Below, piece by piece: positions 36,501 through 44,455 of a stretch of 64,000 nt of DNA. The position numbers and the translations under genes are program-made. The notes below the pieces were generated by a model. The model was not told the origin of the DNA. It searched no databases and saw nothing but the letters and a program-made list of their open reading frames with translations. The stretch spans positions 4,836,001 through 4,900,000 of the forward strand of contig NZ_CP109162.1 of assembly GCF_035920445.1 (NCBI RefSeq), given 5' to 3'. Origin of the DNA: Nocardia sp. NBC_01730. Its GTDB lineage: Bacteria; Actinomycetota; Actinomycetes; Mycobacteriales; Mycobacteriaceae. How positions within the stretch are numbered: the first letter of the stretch is position 1; each line of letters begins with the position of its first letter.

Positions 36501-39500
36501 TTCGCGCAGGCCACGCTCGAGCTGTCCGGTCCGGGCTTCTCGTTCCTCGACGTGGACGCCGACACGGCGAAGACCGACCTGCACATCGGTGTGGTGGATG
36601 CCCACGACACCGACGGCGCCCCGGGCGAGATCATCATCCGGTTCGGTTACAGCACCGATCTTTTCGACGAGCACACCGTGCAGCGATTCCTCGATGGCTA
36701 CATCCGCGTCCTCGTGCAGATCGCGGCCGACCCCGCCGCCGCGATCGGTGACCTCGACATCATGGACCCGGTCGAGCACAAGCGAATTCGGTCCTGGGGC
36801 ACCGGGCCCGAGCACGACCTGTCGCCCGAACGGCTCACCGCGGCGCTGGGGCGGCATGCCGCCGCAACCCCGGACGCGATTGCTGTGGTGTGTGGGCCGG
36901 AGACGATCACCTACGGGCAGCTGCGCGATCGATCCACGCGACTGGCCCGGTGGCTGATCGGGCAGGGGGTCGGTCCGGACACGGTCGTCGCGGTGGCGAT
37001 GCGCCGGTCGGTGGAGCAGGTTGTCGCGCTGTACGCGATCGGCGAGGCGGGAGGCGCTTGGGTGCCGATCGATCCGGATCATCCGGCCGAACGCAGTCGG
37101 CACGTGCTCGAATCCGCGGCGCCCCGATGTGTGCTGACCACCAGCGCGGACGCCTTCACGGCAGCTGCGGCGCACGCCGTCGACACCCTGGACCTGGACG
37201 GTATCGATTCCGCGCCCGTCACCGACGACGAACGCCTCGCGCGATTGCACGACGATCACCCCGCCTACGTGATGTACACCTCCGGGACCACCGGGCGCCC
37301 GAAAGGTGTTGTGGTCAGCCACCGGGCGATCGTGCACCAGCTCGCCTGGATGCAACACGAGTACGGTGTCGACGCCGGGGATGTGTACCTACAGAAGACG
37401 TCGGCGATCTTCGATGTGTCGCTGTGGGGGTACTTTCTTCCGCTGCGCGCGGGCGCACGCCTCGTGCTCGCCGACCCCGCCGGGCACTGCGATCCCCGCA
37501 CCCTGTGCCGGCTCATCACCGAACATCGGGTGACGCTCACCGATTTCGTTCCCGCCATGCTCACAGTCTTCGCCGAGCACGCGACGGCGGCCGAATTGGC
37601 GTCGCTGCGAGCGATCTTCGTCATCGGAGAAGCGCTGCACCCGGAGACGGCTCGAAGCTTCGCGCTGGTCAGTCCGGCCGATGTGCACAACCTGTACGGT
37701 CCGGCGGAAGCCGCGGTGAGCATCACCAAGCACTTGGTCTCCGCCGCGGATCTGGAGGCCACCGATATGCCGATCGGCGTGCCGGAATGGAATTCCCAGT
37801 GCCTGGTCCTCGACGAGCGGCTGCGGCCGGTTCCGGTGGGTGTGGCGGGCGAACTCTATGTGGCCGGAGTACAACTCGCCCGCTGCTACCACGGCGCGCC
37901 GGGGCTCACCGCGGGCCGGTTCGTCGCGAATCCGCTCGGCGGCTCGGGCGAGCGGATGTACCGGACCGGGGACCTGGTGCGCTGGAACCGCATGGGGACG
38001 CTGGACCATCTGGGGCGCATGGACTTTCAGGTGAAGATCCGCGGCCACCGCATCGAGCTCGGTGAGATCGAGGCGGCGCTGCTCGCCGATCCCGCTGTCG
38101 GCCAGGCGGCGGTCGCGGTCAAGGCTTCGGCTCTGGGGGATCGGCTCGTCGGTTACGTCGCGGCCTCGCAAGGCGCGGTGGTGGATCAGAATATGTTGTG
38201 GCACATGGTATCTCGGTCGATGCCCGCATACTTGGTGCCCTCCGCGCTGGTGGTGCTCGACGCGTTCCCAGTCAGAACAAGCGGCAAAATCGACCGCGCC
38301 GCCTTACCGCTACCGCCGTTCTCGACGCGCACCGACGCCGTGCCGGGCACACCGCTCGAACAGGCGATTGCCGAGGTGTTCGCCGACGTGCTGTCGGTCT
38401 CCCCGATCGGGGTCGCCGATGACTTCTTCGAACTCGGTGGGTCGTCGCTACTCGCGTTCACCCTGCACCAACGGCTGTCGTCCCGGCTCGCGCGGGATGT
38501 GCCGATGTCGGCGATCCTCACCACCCCCACAGTCACCGGCCTGGCCGCGCGGCTGACCGGGACGAGTGAGCCGGATATCCCGCCGACGCCGGACGCCGAT
38601 GCCGTGCTGGAGCCCGAATTCGATGTCAGCGGATGCGCACCCGCGCCCACAGGGCCGCCGCAGGAAGTCCTGCTGACCGGTGCCACCGGCTTCCTCGGCG
38701 CGCATCTTCTGCACGAACTGCTGGAACGCACCGACGCCCGGGTCTGGTGTGTGGTCCGCGCGGACAGCGCCGAGGAAGGCATCGATCGAATCCTGCGGGC
38801 GCAACGCTGCTATCGCCTGTCCGGCGAAACCGCCGCGGAGCGGATCGTCGTCGTCGCGGGCGATCTGACCGCCCCGCGGCTCGGTCTCGACACCACCGAC
38901 TACGACTGCCTCGCCGATGGCGTCGACGCGATCTATCACAATGGGGCGCGCGTCAACCACATCGAGCCGTACGCGCGGCTGCGGCCTGCCAACGTGGAGG
39001 GAACACGGGAGTTGCTGCGGCTGGCCACCACTCGGCGGATCAAGCCGGTGCACTTCATCTCCGCGATCGGCGCCGCGGTCGCGGCCACCCCGTCAGGTGT
39101 CGTCGCCGAAGATGTCCGGCTGCGCCCGGACCAGCTGTCCGGAAACGGCTACCTCGCCTCCAAGTGGGTGGGCGAAGAGCTGGTCCGCCAGGCCGGTGAG
39201 CGCGGCGTACCCATCGCCATCTTTCGGCCTGGCACGATCTGCGGTGACCCGTGCGTCGGCGTGAACAGCACCGACGACGCGTTCTGGAATATGATCCGCG
39301 CCGCCGCGATCCTCGGCATGGCGCCCGACGTGACCGACGCGAAGGTCTCGCTGGTCCCGGTGAGCTACGTAGCCCGCGCGATCGTGGAGATCTCCGCCCA
39401 GCCACGCACCGAAGTCGTGTATCACCTGGTCAATCAGACGCCGGTGCCGGTGAGCGAAATCCTGGCCAGCCTGCGTGCGCACGGGCTGCCGATGGCGACG

Positions 39501-39755
39501 ACCCCGCTGGAAGCGATGCGGAAGAGCCTGCTTCGGGAATCCCACCGACGCAACGCGGTCGGGGACGATTCGCTCGTGCGTGCCGCGCTACTCTCTCCGA
39601 ACCTGGCCGACCTCGCCGGGCACCTCGATTGCGCAGACGCGCACAGTCGCGCCGCGTTGGCGGGCACCGGCGTGGACTGCCCGCCCGTGAATCGTCAGGC
39701 GGTCGACATGTACGTCAGCGAGTTCATCGAATCCGGCTTCCTGCCACGGGACTGA
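33591..39755 (+). CDS. Dimodular NRPS with terminal thioester reductase (A-T-C-A-T-R)
   Basis: A 2,054-residue megasynthase. A1 spans about 30-500 (A3 core Y-T-S-G-S-T-G near 184). T1 has the phosphopantetheine Ser in G-G-N-S-L near 561. C spans about 610-1060, with H-H-I-C-A-D-G at 744-750. A2 spans about 1085-1575. T2 has G-G-S-S-L near 1615. The reductase starts near 1693 (T-G-A-T-G-F-L-G) with Y-L-A-S-K near 1854. Pocket residues by alignment with GrsA read DALFMGAILK for A1 and DVWDFILVSK for A2; no amino acid is predicted. Release as an aldehyde or cyclic imine follows from family knowledge. No MbtH, transporter or tailoring gene is adjacent. Confidence 0.9.
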   Translation: MTSGSGDPRPPVRTGHRRSAEPATPTLGALLATAATHNPDGIAVVCGETEITYRDLDARSSQLARTLLGMGAGPETTVAVALPRSLDSVLAVWAVAKTGAAFVPIDPGFPRARIEFQVTDCGATLGLTRRAHATTLPAGARWLALDDPEVSARVSAHPADPIAYFDRPTRLRASNIAYVIYTSGSTGRPKGVAVPHAGLAPLGAELAARHSLDKDARVLHFASPSFDASVLELLLAVCSAATMVIAPSTVYGGSALADLLARHAITHAFLTPSALASLEPSGLAALRSVMVGGEACPPMLVRHWADGRLFHNAYGPTESTILATLSSALSPDAPVTIGSAVRGMRCHVLDQRLRPVGVGVVGELYVSGPGVARGYHGRPDLTAQRFLADPFGPPGSRMYRTGDLVRRNTPSELDYLGRGDDQIKVRGFRVELGEIDAILSTQPGVRLAVTVDRKSSTGETSLAAFVQPEPGYAPDPAALADALAALLPNYLQPNTITLMDLIPRTPTGKADRSALRARALDQPGYRPVSDLGEELVAEVFARVLGRERFGADADFFAAGGNSLLSTQVAARLSETWRVRIPPRLVFDHPTVAGLAKAIRSQQFDAARPALLARSRPERIPLSPAQLRFWLRNQFDTASSVDNIGFALRLSDLDVPALCAAFTDTVERHESLRTMYPADETGPRQLILETERVVGDFAVEELPDDAVPGRVHATLRRGFDVSAEVPLRVRLLRTPQEYILVCALHHICADGSSLAPLARDVALAYAARSKGTAPAWQPPDLQYADYALWQQDLLGARDDPDSMLSRQLAYWTQELAGLPDELDLPADRPRRAVASLRGSAIQRSVPAALHRDLLAVAGAHRATLFMVMRAALAVLLARLSGSTDIAIGVPMTNRAEPALADVVGLFVNTTVARTNIDPGESFTALLDRTRERDLTNFAHSEVPFEHVVDAVDPTRSPGRHTLYQVGFAFQNFAQATLELSGPGFSFLDVDADTAKTDLHIGVVDAHDTDGAPGEIIIRFGYSTDLFDEHTVQRFLDGYIRVLVQIAADPAAAIGDLDIMDPVEHKRIRSWGTGPEHDLSPERLTAALGRHAAATPDAIAVVCGPETITYGQLRDRSTRLARWLIGQGVGPDTVVAVAMRRSVEQVVALYAIGEAGGAWVPIDPDHPAERSRHVLESAAPRCVLTTSADAFTAAAAHAVDTLDLDGIDSAPVTDDERLARLHDDHPAYVMYTSGTTGRPKGVVVSHRAIVHQLAWMQHEYGVDAGDVYLQKTSAIFDVSLWGYFLPLRAGARLVLADPAGHCDPRTLCRLITEHRVTLTDFVPAMLTVFAEHATAAELASLRAIFVIGEALHPETARSFALVSPADVHNLYGPAEAAVSITKHLVSAADLEATDMPIGVPEWNSQCLVLDERLRPVPVGVAGELYVAGVQLARCYHGAPGLTAGRFVANPLGGSGERMYRTGDLVRWNRMGTLDHLGRMDFQVKIRGHRIELGEIEAALLADPAVGQAAVAVKASALGDRLVGYVAASQGAVVDQNMLWHMVSRSMPAYLVPSALVVLDAFPVRTSGKIDRAALPLPPFSTRTDAVPGTPLEQAIAEVFADVLSVSPIGVADDFFELGGSSLLAFTLHQRLSSRLARDVPMSAILTTPTVTGLAARLTGTSEPDIPPTPDADAVLEPEFDVSGCAPAPTGPPQEVLLTGATGFLGAHLLHELLERTDARVWCVVRADSAEEGIDRILRAQRCYRLSGETAAERIVVVAGDLTAPRLGLDTTDYDCLADGVDAIYHNGARVNHIEPYARLRPANVEGTRELLRLATTRRIKPVHFISAIGAAVAATPSGVVAEDVRLRPDQLSGNGYLASKWVGEELVRQAGERGVPIAIFRPGTICGDPCVGVNSTDDAFWNMIRAAAILGMAPDVTDAKVSLVPVSYVARAIVEISAQPRTEVVYHLVNQTPVPVSEILASLRAHGLPMATTPLEAMRKSLLRESHRRNAVGDDSLVRAALLSPNLADLAGHLDCADAHSRAALAGTGVDCPPVNRQAVDMYVSEFIESGFLPRD

Positions 39756-39946
39756 TCGGCGCGGTCGTCAGCCTTCCGGCGGAACGATGGTCCGCCATGC
39801 GGGCGCGGTCTCCTGGCCCGCTGGTGACTCTTCTCTTCGGCGAAGGTACTTCCGCGGAACGGTTGACCGTCGTAGTCGCGATCGACGCCGAGCAGCCCCT
39901 CTTTGTGCGTACAGGTGCCGAACGACCACTCCCGCGGGCTGAGCGC

Positions 39947-40984
39947 CTACGTCTGCGCGACGGGTCCGTACTCCTCGGCGCTGAGCCCGAAGGTCCATGC
40001 CACGCCGGCGCGGGCGGTGCGTGTATCGGGCGGCACCCGCAGCCAGTAGGTGCGGCTGGTGCCGTCGGGTTCGGGCGTCGAGTTGATCACCTCGACCATC
40101 ACCACGTCCTCGTCTCCGTCGAGTTCGATGCGCCAGAGCACGCCGGTCTCGTCACGATGGATCGGACGCGCACCGGATTCGTCGAGATAGCGGTCGTAGC
40201 CGTAGTACTCGAGCATCACCCGGCGCAGTTCGGCGTTCTCCTCGGTGCGGATGTGTTCGGCCGTGAGAGTGCGCAGGATGTCGAGGAATTCGGCGGGAAC
40301 GGGCATACCGCGCCAGGCGAAGAGTTCGAATCCGTCGGCGTAGGCGAGGGCGGGACCCGCACCGCTGTCGAGCCGACCCGCCTCGTCTCGGTGCAGTTCG
40401 GTCGGCCGCTCGCTGATCACCGCGACCTTCTCGAAGGGCCACCACCAGCCCGCCTCGCGGGCGACGCGCGCCAGCGCGTGCAGCGGTTCGCCCGGCTCGG
40501 TGCCGAACGCCGACAGCCACGCGGCGTCATGCTGACCGAGGACGGCATCGAGCAGCAGCAGGCGAATCGCGGTCCGCTCCTTGCGGTTACGCGCCACCGC
40601 GTCGACGACGCCTGCCGTGATCCGGTCGACGACGGTCCCGGTCAGCTCCCACAGGTCCGCGCCGGTCGCACGCCAGTGCTCGCTGAATCCCCTGGGGCCG
40701 AGTTCGGTGTGTACGCGTTGGCGTTCGGCCGCGAGCGGAGCGTTGCGCAGCGCCTCCCGCACACACGCGCCGGTATCCGAACCGAACTCCGCGCCCTGCA
40801 GTATCCGTACCGCCTCGAGGGGCGACCGCGCCCACACGACGGATTCGGGCTCGGGGAACCCGGCCTGCCGGTAGGCCGCCCGCACCGCGTCCTCGGCCGC
40901 CGCCCTGTCCCCGGGCCCGGTCGCCATCGACACCGACCGCCATTCATCCCGCTTCGTCACGTTCTCGCTCGATTCTGTACTCAC
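39947..40984 (-). CDS. DUF6745-family protein
   Basis: A 345-residue soluble protein with the recurrent blocks of DUF6745: W-E-L-T-G-T-V-V-D-R-I near residue 105, Q-H-D-A-A-W-L-S-A-F near 145, A-G-W-W-W-P-F-E near 170, and L-E-Y-Y-G-Y-D-R-Y-L near 250. The middle reads H-R-D-E-A-G-R-L-D..G-P-A-L-A-Y-A-D-G, like a beta-strand repeat. No catalytic motif or membrane span is visible. The GTG at 40984 fits the family N-terminus. It lies 23 bases after the small gene at 41008, probably one operon, and divergent from the STM4015-4011 operon. Confidence 0.7.
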   Translation of the reverse strand: MSTESSENVTKRDEWRSVSMATGPGDRAAAEDAVRAAYRQAGFPEPESVVWARSPLEAVRILQGAEFGSDTGACVREALRNAPLAAERQRVHTELGPRGFSEHWRATGADLWELTGTVVDRITAGVVDAVARNRKERTAIRLLLLDAVLGQHDAAWLSAFGTEPGEPLHALARVAREAGWWWPFEKVAVISERPTELHRDEAGRLDSGAGPALAYADGFELFAWRGMPVPAEFLDILRTLTAEHIRTEENAELRRVMLEYYGYDRYLDESGARPIHRDETGVLWRIELDGDEDVVMVEVINSTPEPDGTSRTYWLRVPPDTRTARAGVAWTFGLSAEEYGPVAQT

Positions 40985-41007
40985 CGAATCTCTTTCGTTC
41001 GCGTGCG

Positions 41008-41334
41008 TCAGTCCGCGACGATGCGGACCGAGCCGGGCACGTATTCCCGCTGCCGCACCACCCGGAACCACCCCTTCGGCAACGTGATCGCCGCGTGTTC
41101 CTCGTGGACGACGCGTCCGCCCTCGGGCAGATGCAACAGCATCGGCCCGGTCGCCCCGGATTCGCGGATCAGCCTGCCCGGACCCTGCACCGCGTGCGGG
41201 TGGCCGGTGACCTCACCCAGCGCGAGCACCAACCGGCCGCGCGGATCCCGCGCCACCGAGGGCGCGTACAGCAGCGCCTGCGGTACAGCGTTTTCCGCCA
41301 CAGGCGCGATCAGGACATCGCCTTGCCGATACAT
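41008..41334 (-). CDS. Small hypothetical protein paired with DUF6745
   Basis: A 108-residue, beta-rich soluble protein starting M-Y-R-Q-G-D-V-L-I, with V-T-G-H-P-H-A-V near residue 44, H-L-P-E-G-G near 70 and H-E-E-H-A near 78. Four His in conserved-looking positions could bind metal in a cupin-like or small beta fold, but this is inference. GGGAGGAA at ideal distance fixes the start. It precedes the DUF6745 gene on the same strand and probably works with it. Confidence 0.65.
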   Translation of the reverse strand: MYRQGDVLIAPVAENAVPQALLYAPSVARDPRGRLVLALGEVTGHPHAVQGPGRLIRESGATGPMLLHLPEGGRVVHEEHAAITLPKGWFRVVRQREYVPGSVRIVAD

Positions 41335-41390
41335 GAATTTCCTCCCGTCACGGCGCGAGTTCGCCGCCGTTGCCCGAGACCGTAGCGCCC

Positions 41391-41429
41391 GGCACCGACA
41401 GACCGCCCGAGTCGCCCGGTGTCGGTGCC
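41391..41429. promoter_or_regulatory. Inverted repeat between divergent operons
   Basis: GGCACCGACA (41391-41400) and TGTCGGTGCC (41420-41429) are perfect 10-base arms with a 19-base spacer, midway in the 152-base gap between the small DUF6745-partner gene and STM4015. It could be an operator or a leader hairpin for the radical SAM operon. Confidence 0.45.
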
Positions 41430-41486
41430 TCTTGGTAGAAACCTCCTGACGATCAAGGGCACTGCCGGAAGGGGCGGGCACATCAC

Positions 41487-42458
41487 ATGACCATCGGCGA
41501 CCATCTACCGGAGTTCGGCGGCTTACCCGCCTTCACCTTTCCCGATGCCGAGACCGACGAGAAGAAGGCGGTCGTCCTGCCGGAGCCGGACTCGGTCGCG
41601 TGGCGGTTGAGCGTCGACACCTACGACGCCGAGGAGGCGTGGGGGGAATGCTTCACCCGCTTCCTGTACGCCGTCGACACGGCGAAGGTGACCGCCCTGA
41701 TCGTCGGGACGTGGCAGGACGTGTACGACACCGGTCCCGACGAGGTCATCGAGGCACTGTGCGCGGCAAAGGACCGCCTGCCCGCGCTGCGCGCACTATT
41801 CCTCGGCGACATCGTCATGGAGGAATGCGAGATCTCCTGGATCAACCAGGGTTTGGTGACCCCGCTGCTCGAGAACTTCCCCGAACTGGAAGTCTTCGGT
41901 GTGCGCGGCAGTCAGAACCTGGAGTTCCCCGCCGTGCGGCACGAGCGGCTGCACACCCTCGTCGTCGAGGCGGGCGGCCTGCCCGCCGCGGTCGTGCGCG
42001 GCATCGCGGCCAGCGACCTGCCCGCGCTGACGCACCTCGACCTGTGGCTCGGCACCTCGGAGTACGGCGGCAACAGCGAGGTGGCCGATCTCGCGCCGAT
42101 CCTGTCGGGTGACCGGCTGCCCGCACTGAAGCATCTCGCCCTGCGCAACAGCGAGACCCAGGACGACATCTGCACCGCACTCGCGGCGGCGCCCGTGGTG
42201 GCCCGGCTGGACAGCCTGGACGTCTCGATGGGCGTGCTCACCGACGACGGTGTCGCCGCGCTGCTCTCCGGTCAGCCGCTGAGCCATCTGAGCGTGCTCG
42301 ACATGCACTACAACTACCTGTCCGACGCGATGCGCACCAGGCTGCGCGAGACACTGGAACCCGCGGGCGTGCGCCTCGAACTCGACTCCGACGACGCCGA
42401 AGAGGACAGCGACGAGGAAGACGGCACCGTGTGGCGGTTCGTCTCCGTCGGTGAGTGA
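41487..42458 (+). CDS. STM4015-family leucine-rich-repeat-like protein
   Basis: A 323-residue soluble protein, first gene of the STM4015-4011 operon. Residues 60-300 form about eight leucine-rich, ribonuclease-inhibitor-like repeats (for example L-P-A-L-R-A-L-F-L-G-D, L-P-A-L-K-H-L-A-L-R-N-S, L-S-H-L-S-V-L-D-M-H-Y-N). A strongly acidic tail (D-S-D-D-A-E-E-D-S-D-E-E-D) ends in T-V-W-R-F-V-S-V-G-E. The layout suggests a scaffold or substrate-presenting protein with an exposed tail; this is inference. The next gene starts three bases after its stop. Confidence 0.82.
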   Translation: MTIGDHLPEFGGLPAFTFPDAETDEKKAVVLPEPDSVAWRLSVDTYDAEEAWGECFTRFLYAVDTAKVTALIVGTWQDVYDTGPDEVIEALCAAKDRLPALRALFLGDIVMEECEISWINQGLVTPLLENFPELEVFGVRGSQNLEFPAVRHERLHTLVVEAGGLPAAVVRGIAASDLPALTHLDLWLGTSEYGGNSEVADLAPILSGDRLPALKHLALRNSETQDDICTALAAAPVVARLDSLDVSMGVLTDDGVAALLSGQPLSHLSVLDMHYNYLSDAMRTRLRETLEPAGVRLELDSDDAEEDSDEEDGTVWRFVSVGE

Positions 42459-42461
42459 GAC

Positions 42462-43616
42462 GTGTACGCGTCCGCGACACCGCCGCTCCCACCGCGCTGG
42501 GTGATCGTCGGCAACGGCGAGAACCGGCGCGTCGGGATGTTCACCGAGGCCGCCCGCGCCGCAGGGGCGGCGTCCATCCGGGTGGTCGAATGGCGCGACG
42601 TGCTGCGCGAAGGCTGCCATGATTTCGCCGACGACGAGATCGTGCGCCTGGATTCCCCTGGTGAGAACGCCGAGGTGGATCGCCTGTTGCGTGCGACTAA
42701 CGAACCAACGCGGGTCGAGGGTTCGGCCCGCTGGTACACGCGGTTCCTCGACGCGGTGCGCTCGTTGCGCGGCGGATTCCGGCTCGACGACACCGAAGAC
42801 CTGGCCGTGTTGTTCGACAAGCGGCTGTGCCATGCCCGGCTGTCACGCGCGGGTGTACCGGTACCGGCCTCGCCCACCTCGGGCGGACGCGCTCCCGTGC
42901 GCGGGTGGGCGGATGTGCGCGGCCATATGCGCGACGCCGAGATGCCGCGTATTTTCGTCAAACTCGCGCACGGATCGTCGGCCTCGGGTGTCCTCGCCAT
43001 CGAATCCACCCGTGGCGGACGGCTGCGCGCGACCACCTCGGTGGAGATCACGGCGGAAGGTCATCTGCACAACTCGCTGCGCATCCGGCGCTACACCTCC
43101 GAACGGGAGATCGCGTCCATCGTCGACCGGTTGGCCCCGGACGGACTGCACCTGGAACGCTGGATTCCCAAGGTTTCCCAAGACGGCCGGTCCGCCGATC
43201 TACGCGTCGTGGTGATCGGCGGGCGCGCCACCCACGTCGTCGTCAGGACGAGCCGCGCGCCGCTGACCAACCTGCATCTCGGCGGTGTGCGCGGTGATCT
43301 CGCGGCCTTCCGCGCCGCCGCGGGCGACAACTGGGCGAAGGCATTGTCGATCTGCGAACAGGCCGCAGCCTGTTTCCCCGCCACACTGTGCGTCGGCGTG
43401 GATCTGCTGCCCGCGGTCGGTTGGCGGCACTTCGCAGTGGGTGAGGTCAACGCGTTCGGCGATCTGCTCCCCCGGCTCACCGGGCTGCCGGAGAAACCGG
43501 CAGCCGGACTCGACACCTACACGGCGCAGGTCATCGCCGCGACCAGCCGCTATCACATTGCACGACAGACCAGTTCGCGCGAGCTGGTCGGCGCGCTCAG
43601 GGGTGCCCCGCTGTGA
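42462..43616 (+). CDS. STM4014-family ATP-grasp-like protein
   Basis: A 384-residue protein. An N-terminal pre-ATP-grasp-like domain (W-V-I-V-G-N-G-E-N-R-R-V near residue 13) precedes an ATP-grasp-type fold: F-V-K-L-A-H-G-S-S-A-S-G near 166 for the nucleotide loop, L-R-V-V-V-I-G-G near 247, and V-G-V-D-L-L-P, then V-G-E-V-N-A-F-G-D-L near 310-327 for the metal-binding acid/Asn. ATP-grasp enzymes join a carboxylate to an amine or thiol via acyl phosphate, so it may ligate an amino acid or carboxylate in this pathway. GTG start; its stop overlaps the next start (GTGA). Confidence 0.82.
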   Translation: MYASATPPLPPRWVIVGNGENRRVGMFTEAARAAGAASIRVVEWRDVLREGCHDFADDEIVRLDSPGENAEVDRLLRATNEPTRVEGSARWYTRFLDAVRSLRGGFRLDDTEDLAVLFDKRLCHARLSRAGVPVPASPTSGGRAPVRGWADVRGHMRDAEMPRIFVKLAHGSSASGVLAIESTRGGRLRATTSVEITAEGHLHNSLRIRRYTSEREIASIVDRLAPDGLHLERWIPKVSQDGRSADLRVVVIGGRATHVVVRTSRAPLTNLHLGGVRGDLAAFRAAAGDNWAKALSICEQAAACFPATLCVGVDLLPAVGWRHFAVGEVNAFGDLLPRLTGLPEKPAAGLDTYTAQVIAATSRYHIARQTSSRELVGALRGAPL

Positions 43617-44455
43617 CGATCTCGGAACCCCTGCTGTCCCAGCCGGATATGAACACCGTCGTCGGCCGGGACGACCTACTGCTGCTCACCCTCGACACCC
43701 TGCGCTACGACGTCGCGGTCGAGTCGGCGGCGGCGGGGCGTCTGCCGAATCTGACGGCCCATCTCCCCGGCAGCGTCTGGCAGAAGCGCCATGCCCCAGG
43801 CAATTTCACCTATGCCGCGCATCACGCCATCTTCGCCGGATTCCTTCCGACGCCCGCGACGCAGGGCCCGCACCCACGGTTGTTCGCCGCGCGCTTCGCG
43901 GGCAGCGAGACCACCGCCGAGCGCACCTTCGTCTTCGACGAACCCGATCTGGTGACCGCACTCGCCGCGCGCGGGTATCACACGGCCTGCGTCGGCGGCG
44001 TCGGCTTCTTCAACAAGCAGGGCGCGCTGGGCAATGTCCTGCCCGGCCTGTTCGCCGAAAGCCATTGGGAATCGGAGTTCTCCGTGGCATCACCCACCTC
44101 GTTCGAAGCCCAGGTGGCGTGTGCCGAACGGGTGGTAGCCGCCTTGCCCGCCGAGCGGCCGCTCTTCCTGTTCGTCAACGTCTCGGCCCTCCATCAGCCC
44201 AACTGGTTCCACCTGCCCGGCGCGACCCGCGACACCGGCGACAATATGAGCACCCACGCCGCCGCCCTGGAGTACGTCGACCGGCACGTTGACCGACTGT
44301 TCGACGTGATGCGTTCGCGGCGGCGCTGTTTCGCCATCGTCTGCTCCGATCACGGCACGGCGTACGGCGATGCCGGTTACACCGGCCACCGGATCGGACA
44401 CGAATCCGTCTGGACGGTTCCCTACGGACATTTCTTCCTGGAGCCACCCGCATGA
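43613..44455 (+). CDS. STM4013-family alkaline-phosphatase-superfamily hydrolase
   Basis: A 280-residue protein of the sulfatase/phosphodiesterase-like alkaline phosphatase superfamily. The first metal site is L-L-L-T-L-D-T-L-R-Y-D near residue 23, whose Thr sits at the nucleophile position. The C-terminal metal site I-V-C-S-D-H-G-T-A-Y-G is near 243, with H-R-I-G-H-E-S-V following. No signal peptide, so it acts in the cytoplasm. It would cleave or transfer a phosphoester in the pathway. The GTG overlaps the STM4014 stop and its own TGA overlaps the STM4012 ATG, so translation is coupled. Confidence 0.82.
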   Translation: MTISEPLLSQPDMNTVVGRDDLLLLTLDTLRYDVAVESAAAGRLPNLTAHLPGSVWQKRHAPGNFTYAAHHAIFAGFLPTPATQGPHPRLFAARFAGSETTAERTFVFDEPDLVTALAARGYHTACVGGVGFFNKQGALGNVLPGLFAESHWESEFSVASPTSFEAQVACAERVVAALPAERPLFLFVNVSALHQPNWFHLPGATRDTGDNMSTHAAALEYVDRHVDRLFDVMRSRRRCFAIVCSDHGTAYGDAGYTGHRIGHESVWTVPYGHFFLEPPA

